Shown: piece after piece, positions 18,941-27,058 of the stretch
How the letters are laid out: the number at the start of each line of letters is the position of its first letter
Numbering within the stretch: position 1 is the first letter of the stretch
Origin: CAWCHZ01 sp963795555
GTDB lineage: Bacteria > Actinomycetota > Thermoleophilia > Solirubrobacterales > Solirubrobacteraceae
DNA: 64,000 bases
Direction: 5' to 3'
Assembly: GCA_963795555.1 (NCBI GenBank)
Contig: CAWCHZ010000002.1
Location: 558,001 to 622,000 of the forward strand
The notes under the pieces: generated by a model
Seen by the model: the letters and a program-made list of their open reading frames with translations, nothing else
Told to the model about the DNA's origin: nothing
The model's database searches: none
Program-made: the position numbers and the translations under genes

Positions 18941-21751
18941 GTGCCTCCCGGCGCCACGCATCCAGACGTCCATCCGCACGTCGATGGCGTGCACGTCAGA
19001 CGCGAGCTTGCCGACGAGCTGGTCGTCGAGCAGTTCGCCTACCGCGCCGCGACCGACGTGCTGGCCCTCGTGCTCCTCCATCTTCGCTTCCAACGCAGCG
19101 CGGTCGATCCAGCGACCGCCGATCAGCAAGGCGATCCACCGCTGCTGATCGCCCTGGCCGGGCCGCGGCGGCGCCGGATCGCCCCGCTGCCCGGCTCACT
19201 GGGCGCGCAGCCCGCAGACGACGGCGCTGGGAGCTTGTGGCTGCGCTTCGTCGTCCCACTGGCGCTGTGCGTCGATCGCGACGTCGCCTGGGCGCTGGAT
19301 CGATGCGATGACGCGCCGCTGCGGCTGCCAGCGCCCACACGGCGCGCCGGTCCCTCGGGGCTGCCCTGGCTACCCGGAGTCGGCCGCTCAGTGGCGCTCT
19401 TGACGGCCGGCCTGCTGGCGACGATCGGGACGCCCGCCGCGTACGCGAGCGCTTTGGCGGCGACAGCGACGAGCACGGCGACCGGCGCCGGAGCTTCGGG
19501 CTCCGGCGCTCAGACCAGACCACTTTCGACGGCGCCAAGCTCCCCATCCGCGTCGCCCAGCTCGCCGACGGCACCAAGCTCCCCATCCCCGTCGCCCAGC
19601 TCGCCCTCCGGCTCGCCATCACCGGCGCCGCAGCCCACCTCGCAGGCGCCCGACCCCCAGCCTTCGCCGCCGCCGGCCCCCGCCCCTGTCGGGCAGGGAT
19701 CGACAGCCGGCGCCCAGCCGATCAGCGCCGGCGGGCCGGGCGGCAGGGCTCATTCGCCAGGCGCGCCTGGTCTGGGCGCCGCAACGGGGGGCACGACGCT
19801 GCAGTCGGCTGGCAGCACGCCGTTCAACGCGGCGAGCCTGTCGCTGCGCCCACCAGCTTTCGGCATGCCAGACACGCTGATCCAGTCCTTCGAGATACCA
19901 CCGTTCCTGCTGCCGATCTACCAGGCGGCCGGCACCGAGTACGGCGTACCGTGGCAGGTGCTGGCGGCGATCAACGAGATCGAGACCGACTACGGACGCA
20001 ACCTCAACGTCAGCTCGGCCGGCGCGGAGGGCTGGATGCAGTTCCTGCCTGCGACCTGGCAGCTGTACGGAGTCGACGCGACCGACAGCGGCAAGGCCGA
20101 TCCCTATAACCCGGTGGACGCGATCTTCGCCGCCGCGCGCTACCTGCAGGCTGCGGGCGCGCAGACGAACCTCGCGCAGGCGATCTACGCCTACAACCAC
20201 GCCGGCTGGTACGTCAGCTCGGTGCTCGTCCGCGCGCAGCTGATCGCGCAGCTGCCGCAGGATCTCGTCGACTCGCTCACCGGACTGGCCGAGGGCCGCT
20301 TCCCCGTGACGGCCATCGGACGCCATCCCTGGACGCCCTCGACGCTGCGTGATCCGCTCGCCCATCTCAACGCCCACGCGTCGACGGCCAACCAGGGGAC
20401 CGGCGCGTCGCCGAGCGGCGCTGGCGCCCTCGATGCGGTTGGCGCGGCGGGCGGGGGCGCGCAGAGCGGCGGCCCGGCCGTGGACATCGCAGCTGCGCCG
20501 GGCGCGCCGGTCGTGGCCGTCAATGATGGCCGTGTCGTGGCTTTGGGTCACTCCCAGACGCTCGGTCGCTACATCGTGCTGCAGGACGTCTACGGCAACG
20601 AGTACGTCTACGCGCAGTTGGGATCGCTTGCGCGCCGTTATTCGGTGCCCGCCCCGATCGACGCGCAGGCATCGCAGCGCACCACCGCGGCGCAGGCATC
20701 CCAGTCCACCACCGCGACGCAGGGAGCGGGTGTGGCCACGCCAGCGAGCGCACACGCGTCAGCCTCCGCGAGCCCGGCCGCACCCGTCAAGGAACGCCTC
20801 TTCGCGCACCCGGCCCGACCAGCGGCGCTCGCCGCGGGCGGCGAGCGCGAGCTCGGAGCGCTCGATGGCAGCGCCTACGCTGCCGGTGTCAGCCCGACCA
20901 GCGGTGGCGAGCTGCTTGTCCCGCTGCGGCGTGGCGCACGAGTCTCCGCGGGCACGGTCATCGGGCACATGGGTCGCGGCGATGGCGCCGATCCGCCACG
21001 CTTGCGCTTCGCGATTCGTCCGGCCGGGACGGGCGCGCCGCAGATCGACCCAAGCCCGATCCTCCAGAGCTGGCACCTGCTCGCGCAGAGCGGCATCTTC
21101 CGTGTCTCGGCGCACAGCCCATTCGTCGGGCCGCATGCGCGCACGCCCACGACTGGCCAGCTGCTGTTGATGAGCAAGCAGACACTGCAGGACTTGGTGC
21201 TCGCCGACACACGCATCAAGATGCCCCCCTGCGCACGCGCTGCGATTCGCGGCGGCGGCGTCGATCGTCGCGCGCTGGTCGCGCTGGAGCTGCTGGCTGG
21301 AGCAGGGCTCGAGCCGACGATCGGCAAGCTCGAGTGCGAGCGCACGACGGCGTTCGCCGCCGACGGCGTGCTGGCCCGCTCGAGCGGGACGGCGATCGAG
21401 ATCACCGCGATCAACGGCCTGTCGCTGCGTGGCCAGCAGGGCCCAGGCTCGCTCGCCGACCGCGCGGTACGCCTGCTGGCGACGCTGCAGGGCACGACGC
21501 GCCCGAGCCGCATCATCACCTCGACCGGCCACCTCGATTTGCGTGGAGTTCTCGCGCGCTCGGGCTTCGCCGACCGCATCCGAATCGTCTTCGAGCCGCT
21601 GTTCGGGCAGGGCGGGCGCCCAGGAGGGAGCGTTGAGGCGATCCTGCAGCCCGATCAGTGGACGGCGTTGATCCAGCGGCTCGACGTGATTGCCAACCCG
21701 CGCGTCGCCCCGCAGCCAGGGGTGCCCCGGTCGGCAACGCCGGTCAAGTAG
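18941..21751 (+). CDS. Large multidomain lytic transglycosylase with two degenerate peptidase-like modules
   Basis: 936 aa if started at GTG 18941. Residues 1-140 are an Arg-rich, unrecognised N-terminus. A membrane helix (about 147-168) follows, then a Pro/Ser/Thr linker to about 285. The SLT domain (about 300-440) has INEIETDYG with probable catalytic Glu345, then AEGWMQFLPATW and YNHAGWYV, and looks active. Residues about 485-690 resemble an M23 fold (VDIAAAPGAPVVAVNDGRVV, GTVIGHMG) but the metal-binding histidines are lost (HLHFEI is RLRFAI). Residues about 745-900 resemble an M15 carboxypeptidase, with ARSSGTAIEITAING in place of SxHxxGxAxD. It cuts peptidoglycan outside the membrane; flanking pilus genes suggest a role in opening the wall for pili. 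Confidence 0.8.
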   Translation: MPPGATHPDVHPHVDGVHVRRELADELVVEQFAYRAATDVLALVLLHLRFQRSAVDPATADQQGDPPLLIALAGPRRRRIAPLPGSLGAQPADDGAGSLWLRFVVPLALCVDRDVAWALDRCDDAPLRLPAPTRRAGPSGLPWLPGVGRSVALLTAGLLATIGTPAAYASALAATATSTATGAGASGSGAQTRPLSTAPSSPSASPSSPTAPSSPSPSPSSPSGSPSPAPQPTSQAPDPQPSPPPAPAPVGQGSTAGAQPISAGGPGGRAHSPGAPGLGAATGGTTLQSAGSTPFNAASLSLRPPAFGMPDTLIQSFEIPPFLLPIYQAAGTEYGVPWQVLAAINEIETDYGRNLNVSSAGAEGWMQFLPATWQLYGVDATDSGKADPYNPVDAIFAAARYLQAAGAQTNLAQAIYAYNHAGWYVSSVLVRAQLIAQLPQDLVDSLTGLAEGRFPVTAIGRHPWTPSTLRDPLAHLNAHASTANQGTGASPSGAGALDAVGAAGGGAQSGGPAVDIAAAPGAPVVAVNDGRVVALGHSQTLGRYIVLQDVYGNEYVYAQLGSLARRYSVPAPIDAQASQRTTAAQASQSTTATQGAGVATPASAHASASASPAAPVKERLFAHPARPAALAAGGERELGALDGSAYAAGVSPTSGGELLVPLRRGARVSAGTVIGHMGRGDGADPPRLRFAIRPAGTGAPQIDPSPILQSWHLLAQSGIFRVSAHSPFVGPHARTPTTGQLLLMSKQTLQDLVLADTRIKMPPCARAAIRGGGVDRRALVALELLAGAGLEPTIGKLECERTTAFAADGVLARSSGTAIEITAINGLSLRGQQGPGSLADRAVRLLATLQGTTRPSRIITSTGHLDLRGVLARSGFADRIRIVFEPLFGQGGRPGGSVEAILQPDQWTALIQRLDVIANPRVAPQPGVPRSATPVK

Positions 21752-21785
21752 GAGCGCCGGTCAAGACCGCTCGGCGCCGTGCCGA

Positions 21786-21791
21786 TAGCTT
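21786..21791 (+). promoter_or_regulatory. Likely -10 element (TAGCTT) of the second pilB
   Basis: TAGCTT ends 5 nt before the ATG at 21797, the TANNNT-plus-short-gap pattern seen at other unit starts. Confidence 0.4.
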
Positions 21792-21796
21792 CACCG

Positions 21797-23590
21797 ATGC
21801 CCCTCTGGACGCAGACCACGGACGTCGAGCGCGAGCAGGGCCGTCCGCGCGGACGCGACGACGCCCGCGCCGGCACGGCAGGACAGGAGCGCGAGCGACA
21901 GATCGCCGGCCTGACGCCGCCCTCGCACCGCGGACGCTCCAACCGCCTGATCGGCGATGTGGTCGTGGACCTCGGCTTCGCCAGCCGCGCCGCCGTGGAC
22001 GACGCCGTGAGCGCCTCGCGCTCGAGCCGCAAGACCACAGGCCAGGTGCTGCTGGACCGCAAGCTGATCACGGCCGACCAGCTCGCGCGTGCTGTCGCCG
22101 AGCGCTTCGGGCTCGACCATGTCGACCTCTCGGTCGCCGAGGTCGACATGGGAGCGGCGAACCTGATCGGCATGGACGCGGCCAAGCGCTACGACGCGGT
22201 GCCGATCGCCTTCCTCGATCACGACACCCTGCTGGTGGCGATGGCCGATCCGACCAACGTGCTCGCGGTGGACGACATCGCGATGATCACCGGACTCGAG
22301 GTGTGCCCGGCCGCGGCCGCCCGCGAGGACGTGCGGATGCTGATCAGCAGGCTCAACCGTCTCGACGAGGCGGTGGACGAGCTGCTGGCCGAGGAGCCGC
22401 TCTCCGACGCGGACGTCGCGCTCGAGCTCGAGGCCGCGGACGAGACGCCGGTGATCAAGCTGGTGCACTCGCTGATCGCCAATGCGGTCGACCTCGGCGC
22501 GTCGGACATCCACTTCAACCCGGGCGAGCGCGACATGACCGTGCTCTACCGCGTGGACGGCGTGCTCAACGAGTCGGCCACCGTACCGCGCCGGCTCGTC
22601 CCCGGCGTCGTCTCGCGAATCAAGATCATGGCCGACCTCGACATCGCCGAGAAGCGCGCCCCCCAGGACGGACGGCTGCGCTTCACCGTCGACGGGCGCA
22701 GGGTCGATATCCGCGTCGTCACGCTGCCGGTCGTCGGCGGCGAGAGCGTCGTGCTGCGCGTCCTCGACCAGGGGATCGCGCTGCGCAACCTCGACGGCAT
22801 CGGCATCGAGGATGAGGCCCGCGGGCGGCTGCTGCGCGCGCTCGGCCGCCCGCACGGCGCGATCCTCGTCACCGGACCGACCGGCTCGGGCAAGTCGACC
22901 ACCCTCTACGCCGCGCTTGCCCTGATCAACGACGGCAAGCGCAGCATCCTGACGATCGAGGACCCGGTGGAGTCCACGCTGCCCGGCGTCAAGCAGATGC
23001 AGATCGCCCCCAAGGCGGGTGTCAGCTTCGCCACCGGGCTGCGCTCGATGATGCGCGCCGACCCCGACGTGATCATGGTCGGTGAGATCCGCGACCGCGA
23101 GACGGCGCTGATCGCCGTCGAGGCCGCGCTCACCGGCCACCTGATGCTCTCGACGCTGCACACCAACGACGCTCCCAGCGCGCTGACGCGGCTGATCGAG
23201 ATGGGCATCGAGCCCTTCCTCGTCGCGTCGTCGATCGAGTGCGTGGTGGCACAGCGGCTGGCGCGCGTCCTCTGCGAGCACTGCAAGACCCCCGCGCAGA
23301 TCCCGTCGCACGTGCTCGACGAGCGTGGGCTGGGTGGGGTCGTGCCCTACGAGGCGGTCGGCTGCGGCCGTTGCGCGCACACGGGCTATCGCGGACGCAC
23401 GGGCCTCTATGAGGTCATGAACATGAGCGATGAGATCCGCGCGCTCGTGCTCGAGCGCCGCGCGGCTGAGGAGATCGCCGTCGTCGCGGTGGAGCAGGGA
23501 ATGCCGCGTCTGAGCGAGGACGGGATCGCGAAGATCCGTGCGGGCATCACGTCGATCGCCGAGGTCGCGCGCCTCACCGACGCGTGGTAG
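21797..23590 (+). CDS. pilB: Type IV pilus extension ATPase PilB (copy 2)
   Basis: 597 aa GspE/PilB ATPase. The N-terminal MshEN domain (about 45-190, RLIGDVVVDLGFASR, then LLDRKLITADQLARAVAERF) is followed by the ATPase: Walker A GPTGSGKSTTLYAAL (near 359), Walker B PDVIMVGEIRD and His box STLHTNDAPSALTRLIEMG. Zinc motifs are CEHC and CGRC. It matches copy 1 closely through the core but lacks its long disordered N-terminus. A GTG at 21779 would add six residues; the ATG with the upstream hexamer is preferred. It leads a run of pilus genes (pilins, pilD, pilM-O), so it may be the main extension motor for these pilins. Confidence 0.94.
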   Translation: MPLWTQTTDVEREQGRPRGRDDARAGTAGQERERQIAGLTPPSHRGRSNRLIGDVVVDLGFASRAAVDDAVSASRSSRKTTGQVLLDRKLITADQLARAVAERFGLDHVDLSVAEVDMGAANLIGMDAAKRYDAVPIAFLDHDTLLVAMADPTNVLAVDDIAMITGLEVCPAAAAREDVRMLISRLNRLDEAVDELLAEEPLSDADVALELEAADETPVIKLVHSLIANAVDLGASDIHFNPGERDMTVLYRVDGVLNESATVPRRLVPGVVSRIKIMADLDIAEKRAPQDGRLRFTVDGRRVDIRVVTLPVVGGESVVLRVLDQGIALRNLDGIGIEDEARGRLLRALGRPHGAILVTGPTGSGKSTTLYAALALINDGKRSILTIEDPVESTLPGVKQMQIAPKAGVSFATGLRSMMRADPDVIMVGEIRDRETALIAVEAALTGHLMLSTLHTNDAPSALTRLIEMGIEPFLVASSIECVVAQRLARVLCEHCKTPAQIPSHVLDERGLGGVVPYEAVGCGRCAHTGYRGRTGLYEVMNMSDEIRALVLERRAAEEIAVVAVEQGMPRLSEDGIAKIRAGITSIAEVARLTDAW

Positions 23591-23594
23591 CCGC

Positions 23595-23600
23595 TACCCT
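23595..23600 (+). promoter_or_regulatory. Likely -10 element (TACCCT) of the small zinc-finger gene
   Basis: TACCCT ends 11 nt before the ATG at 23612. It suggests the small gene can be transcribed independently of pilB although only 21 bp separate them. Confidence 0.35.
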
Positions 23601-23611
23601 GCGCCGCTCGC

Positions 23612-23806
23612 ATGCACGCCGAGGATTCAGATCAGCCGATGGCAGCCAGCTGCGACGTCTGCCGGGGCACGGGCAAGGTCCTCTCCAACCTTGGTGGCAG
23701 CTCTCGGGCGCTCGCCTGTCCGTGGTGCGAGGGCAGCGGCCGGCGCCTGGGCACGGAGCACGATGCGCAGGCATGGGCCGCAAGCCAGCGCGCCCCTGGC
23801 GACTGA
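23612..23806 (+). CDS. Small DnaJ-type zinc-finger protein
   Basis: 64 aa. It contains two CxxCxGxG motifs: CDVCRGTG and CPWCEGSG, 22 residues apart, as in one half of the DnaJ central zinc finger. The rest is short and polar. Coding is supported by the paired motif and G/C-ending codons. It sits between pilB and the pilins, so a role in pilus biogenesis or regulation is possible. The function is unknown. It could bind one zinc ion and recognise an unfolded or partner protein. The 147 bp that follow to the first pilin contain no further gene. Confidence 0.7.
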   Translation: MHAEDSDQPMAASCDVCRGTGKVLSNLGGSSRALACPWCEGSGRRLGTEHDAQAWAASQRAPGD

Positions 23807-23942
23807 CTGACAGCGCGTCGTCCAGCTTGAGCGCACGGCGCTCAAGCGCTCGGGCGCTCGCGACGATCTGATCGGTGCCAGAGCCGGTGCCGCGGGTTCC
23901 TGTGGCGGGAGGCACGAGGGCTGGCGTTGCGGGACCACCCAC

Positions 23943-23949
23943 AAGGAGG
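23943..23949 (+). promoter_or_regulatory. Strong ribosome binding site (AAGGAGG) of pilin 1
   Basis: AAGGAGG ends 4 nt before the ATG at 23954. Most genes here have weak or no such site, so this marks an unusually well-translated gene and fixes the start. Confidence 0.8.
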
Positions 23950-23953
23950 ATCG

Positions 23954-24364
23954 ATGTTGTCCAAGCTGCGCTCTCGCGCGGCGAGCGAGGATGGCTTCAC
24001 GCTGATCGAGCTCCTCGTCGTCATCCTGATCATCGGCATCCTGGCCGCGATCGCGCTGCCGACCTTCCTGGGCCAGACCAACAAGGCTCAGGACTCCTCG
24101 GCGAAGTCCGACGTTCGCAATGCCGTGTCGCAGATCGAGTCGTGCGCCACCAACAGTGGTGGTGACTACACGACCTGCACGGGCACGAACCTGACCGAGA
24201 CGGCGAGTGGTGTGGCCGTGTCGGGTACCAGTTCGACCGGTTACACGCTGACGCAGGTTTCGAAGTCCGGCAACACGTTCACGATCGTCAAGGCCGGCAG
24301 CGTGATCACCCGCAGCTGCAGCACCGCCGGCACCGGCGCGTGCCCCAGTGGTGGCACTTGGTAG
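23954..24364 (+). CDS. pilA: Type IV major pilin, copy 1
   Basis: 136 aa prepilin. The leader MLSKLRSRAASEDG ends in Gly14 before FTLIE, the prepilin peptidase site with Glu5 of the mature protein. The N-terminal hydrophobic helix (LLVVILIIGILAAIALPTFL) serves as membrane anchor and pilus core. The mature protein is about 122 aa, a small globular head rich in Thr/Ser/Gly with four cysteines (ESC, TTC, RSC, GAC), enough for two disulfides. It differs from copy 2 at five residues (Asn/Lys, Ala/Gly and Ser/Ala in the stalk; Ser/Thr and Gly/Ala near the C-terminus). Processing would be by the nearby PilD. Confidence 0.96.
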   Translation: MLSKLRSRAASEDGFTLIELLVVILIIGILAAIALPTFLGQTNKAQDSSAKSDVRNAVSQIESCATNSGGDYTTCTGTNLTETASGVAVSGTSSTGYTLTQVSKSGNTFTIVKAGSVITRSCSTAGTGACPSGGTW

Positions 24365-24509
24365 GAACGCTGCATCCTGCGTCCAGTCGTTTGCTCAGCG
24401 CTCAAGGTTCACAGTCCAACGGACGATAGACGCGATGCCAGAGCCGAGGTGTCACAGACATCCTCCAGTGGAGACCGAGGTCGCTGGCAGCCACAGGCCT
24501 ACCCGATCC

Positions 24510-24516
24510 AAGGAGG
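24510..24516 (+). promoter_or_regulatory. Strong ribosome binding site (AAGGAGG) of pilin 2
   Basis: AAGGAGG ends 4 nt before the ATG at 24521, the same arrangement as pilin 1. The 156 bp between the pilins contain no gene. Confidence 0.8.
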
Positions 24517-24520
24517 ATCA

Positions 24521-24931
24521 ATGTTGTCCAAGCTGCGCTCTCGCGCGGCGAGCGAGGATGGCTTCACGCTGATCGAGCTCCTCGTCGTCATCCTGATCAT
24601 CGGCATCCTGGCCGCGATTGCGCTGCCGACCTTCCTGGGCCAGACCAAGAAGGGACAGGACGCCTCCGCGAAGTCCGACGTGCGTAACGCCGTGTCGCAG
24701 ATCGAGTCGTGCGCCACCAACAGTGGTGGTGACTACACGACCTGCACGGGCACGAACCTGACCGAGACGGCGAGTGGTGTGGCCGTGTCGGGTACCAGTT
24801 CGACCGGTTACACGCTGACGCAGGTTTCGAAGTCCGGCAACACGTTCACGATCGTCAAGGCCGGCACCGTGATCACCCGCAGCTGCAGCACCGCCGGCAC
24901 CGGCGCGTGCCCCAGCGCCGGCACCTGGTAA
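24521..24931 (+). CDS. pilA: Type IV major pilin, copy 2
   Basis: 136 aa prepilin, nearly identical to copy 1: same 14-residue leader ending Gly before FTLIE, same hydrophobic stalk and the same four cysteines. The stalk reads QTKKGQDASAK instead of QTNKAQDSSAK, and the C-terminus is CPSAGTW. Both copies have intact start sites and ribosome binding sites, so both should be made. They could co-assemble, raise dosage or be a substrate for recombination. A strong hairpin follows its stop codon, closing the pilin transcription unit. Confidence 0.96.
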   Translation: MLSKLRSRAASEDGFTLIELLVVILIIGILAAIALPTFLGQTKKGQDASAKSDVRNAVSQIESCATNSGGDYTTCTGTNLTETASGVAVSGTSSTGYTLTQVSKSGNTFTIVKAGTVITRSCSTAGTGACPSAGTW

Positions 24932-24960
24932 CAGGCGCGGGCCAAAGTCAAGCGCCTCGC

Positions 24961-24986
24961 GGGGCGGGCTCCTCGGAGCTCGCCCC
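24961..24986 (+). terminator. Hairpin terminator after the pilins
   Basis: An 11 bp stem (ggggcgggctc / gagctcgcccc, one mismatch) with a ctcg loop lies 30 bp after the pilin 2 stop. There is no long T-run (gtctgcgtt follows), as is usual for high-GC genomes. It probably separates highly expressed pilin mRNA from pilD. Confidence 0.6.
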
Positions 24987-25104
24987 GTCTGCGTTGGGCC
25001 ACCAGTCGCGCTCGAGTCGTGGCCCGCCGCCGAACGTCGCTCAGGGTGTGAACGCGCCCGCTGCGCTCAGGATGTGAGCGCGAACGGCCGATGAGAGGCT
25101 TGAG

Positions 25105-25866
25105 ATGATCTTTGCGCTGCCCGCCGTGGGCGGGTTGATCCTCGGCTCGTTCCTCAACGTCGTCACCTACCGGCTGCCTCGTCGGCGCTCGCTCGTGTCG
25201 CCCGGCTCGTGCTGTCCACATTGTGCGACGCCGGTGGCGCCCTACGACAACATTCCCGTGCTGTCATGGATGTTCCTGCGCGGTCGCTGCCGCCGCTGCG
25301 GCGGCGCGATCTCGGCCCGCTACCCGCTCGTCGAGGCCGGGACCGCCGCGCTGTTCGCCGCCGTCGTGGCCGTTCACGGAGGCATCGATCGACACGTCTG
25401 GCCGGACCTGGCGCTCGTCGCGGTGCTCGTTCCCGCCGCCCTGATCGACCTCGACACACGGCGGATACCCAATCCGCTCATGGCGATCGGGGCGCTGCTG
25501 GGGCTCGTGCTGATCGCTGCCGTCGAGCCGAACGCGCTGCCCAAGCATCTGATCGCCGCCGCCGCCGCCGGTGGCACGCTGCTGATCGCGGCGCTGGCAC
25601 GACCGGGCGGAATGGGCATGGGCGACGTGAAGCTCGCAGCGGTCATCGGCCTGTTCCTGGGTGCTGCTGTCGTGCCCGCGCTGCTGCTGGCGCTGCTGGC
25701 CGGCTCGCTGGTCGGCGTCGTCGTGCTGATGCGTCGAGGGGTGCACGACGGACGGCGTACGCGCATCCCATTCGGGCCTTTCCTCGCGCTCGGCGCAATC
25801 GTCGGCATGCTCGCCGGCAACCCGATCGTGCACTGGTATGCGACCGCGATCCTGCATCACGGCTGA
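25105..25866 (+). CDS. pilD: Prepilin peptidase / N-methyltransferase PilD
   Basis: Inner-membrane aspartyl protease that cleaves prepilin leaders after Gly and methylates the new N-terminus. 253 aa, about eight membrane segments. The N-terminal methylase-type domain has GSFLNVVTYRLPR and two zinc-binding pairs (CPHC, CRRC). The catalytic aspartates are in LIDLDTRRIPNPL and GMGDVKL. It lies directly after the two pilins and before pilM-N-O. The preceding 118 bp contain a short imperfect direct repeat (gctcaggRtgtga) of no clear function. Confidence 0.95.
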   Translation: MIFALPAVGGLILGSFLNVVTYRLPRRRSLVSPGSCCPHCATPVAPYDNIPVLSWMFLRGRCRRCGGAISARYPLVEAGTAALFAAVVAVHGGIDRHVWPDLALVAVLVPAALIDLDTRRIPNPLMAIGALLGLVLIAAVEPNALPKHLIAAAAAGGTLLIAALARPGGMGMGDVKLAAVIGLFLGAAVVPALLLALLAGSLVGVVVLMRRGVHDGRRTRIPFGPFLALGAIVGMLAGNPIVHWYATAILHHG

Positions 25867-25984
25867 GCGGCGGCGGTCGCCTGCAAGTGATCCTCAAGCC
25901 GCGGCTCATTCGCGCCGATCCTGGTAGCGCGGCTCGTCACGCCGCCTGAGCCGCAACCCAGCGCACCCGCCAACGCCCGCATCA

Positions 25985-27058
25985 ATGCCCAGCCTCGCCA
26001 AGCTCCGCGCCGCACGCCGTCCCGTGGTCGGCCTCGACATCGAGCCGAGCTTCCTCGCTGCGGTCGAGGTCGGCGGCAGCGGTGCGCTGACGGTGGAACG
26101 TGCCGCTGCCGCTCCGCTGGAGCCCGGTTTGATGCGCGATGGCGAGGTCACCGACGTCGAGGCGCTCGGCGACGCGCTCAAGGCCTTCTTCCGCGCCAAC
26201 GGGCTGGGCAAGCGCGTCCGCCTGGGGGTCGCCAACCAGCGGATCGTGGTGCGCACGCTCGACGCGCCGCCGCTCACGGATCGCAAGCAGCTCGAGGCGG
26301 CGGTGCGCTTCCAGGCTGCCGAGCTGATCCCGATGCCGCTCGACCAGGCGGTGCTCGACTTCCAGGTGCTTGGCCCCGTCGAGACGGCGGACGGTCCGCG
26401 CCTGCGGGTGATGGTCGTCGCGGCGCGCCGCTCGATGATCGAGCGGCTGGTGACGGCTGCGCGCCGCGCTGGGCTGCGACCCGAGGGCATCGACCTGGCC
26501 GCATTCGCGCTGATTCGCGCGCTCGATCGCTCACAGCCCGAGGAGGACTCGGGAGCGGTCCTCTACGTCCACGTCGGCGGGCTGACGAACCTCGCCATCG
26601 CGCACCGCGGCATCTGTCTGTTCACCCGCGTGATGGCCGGCGGCTATGAGGGAATCGTGACCCAGCTCGCCGAGCGGCGTGGGCTGACGCTCGAGCACGC
26701 TCGCCAGTGGCTGGACCACGTCGGCCTGGTCGCTCCGCTCGATCAGGTCGAGGGCGATCCCGAGATCGTCCAGGAGGCGCGCGCGGCGCTCGACGACGGC
26801 GTGCGACGCATCGCCGATGAGGTGCGCAACTCGCTGGACTTCTACCGCATGCAGGAGGGCTCCCCGGCTGTCGACCACGCGGTCCTGACCGGCCTGGTGA
26901 CGAGCATCGCCGGCTTTCGCGAGCAGCTCGCGCGCGAGCTTGGCATCGCCGTGGAGGCGGGGACCGTGGCCACCGCGCGACCGGACGCCCTGCGCGGCGT
27001 CGATCCGAGCCGACTGGCCGTGGCGGTGGGCCTGGCCGTCGAGGAGCGCCCGTCGTGA
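25985..27058 (+). CDS. pilM: Type IV pilus assembly ATPase-like protein PilM
   Basis: Actin/FtsA-fold protein on the cytoplasmic side that binds PilN and links PilB to the alignment complex. 357 aa. VVGLDIEPSFLAAVEV is the phosphate-1 motif, VLYVHVGGLTNLAIAHRG the phosphate-2 region, and ERRGLTLEHARQWLDHVG the typical PilM helical segment. The ATG follows 118 bp of non-coding DNA after pilD. The stop overlaps the pilN start by 4 nt, so pilM-N-O form a coupled operon. Confidence 0.94.
   Translation: MPSLAKLRAARRPVVGLDIEPSFLAAVEVGGSGALTVERAAAAPLEPGLMRDGEVTDVEALGDALKAFFRANGLGKRVRLGVANQRIVVRTLDAPPLTDRKQLEAAVRFQAAELIPMPLDQAVLDFQVLGPVETADGPRLRVMVVAARRSMIERLVTAARRAGLRPEGIDLAAFALIRALDRSQPEEDSGAVLYVHVGGLTNLAIAHRGICLFTRVMAGGYEGIVTQLAERRGLTLEHARQWLDHVGLVAPLDQVEGDPEIVQEARAALDDGVRRIADEVRNSLDFYRMQEGSPAVDHAVLTGLVTSIAGFREQLARELGIAVEAGTVATARPDALRGVDPSRLAVAVGLAVEERPS

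Larger units (their letters stand above)
23954..24931 (+). repeat. Tandem duplication containing the two pilin genes (period 567 bp)
   Basis: The pilin genes at 23954 and 24521 are direct repeats. Bases 24122-24299 and 24689-24866 are identical over 178 bp with no silent changes, while the 5' thirds differ at several sites. Both upstream regions share tgccagagccg about 80-90 bp before the start, so the duplicated unit includes leader DNA. Confidence 0.9.
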
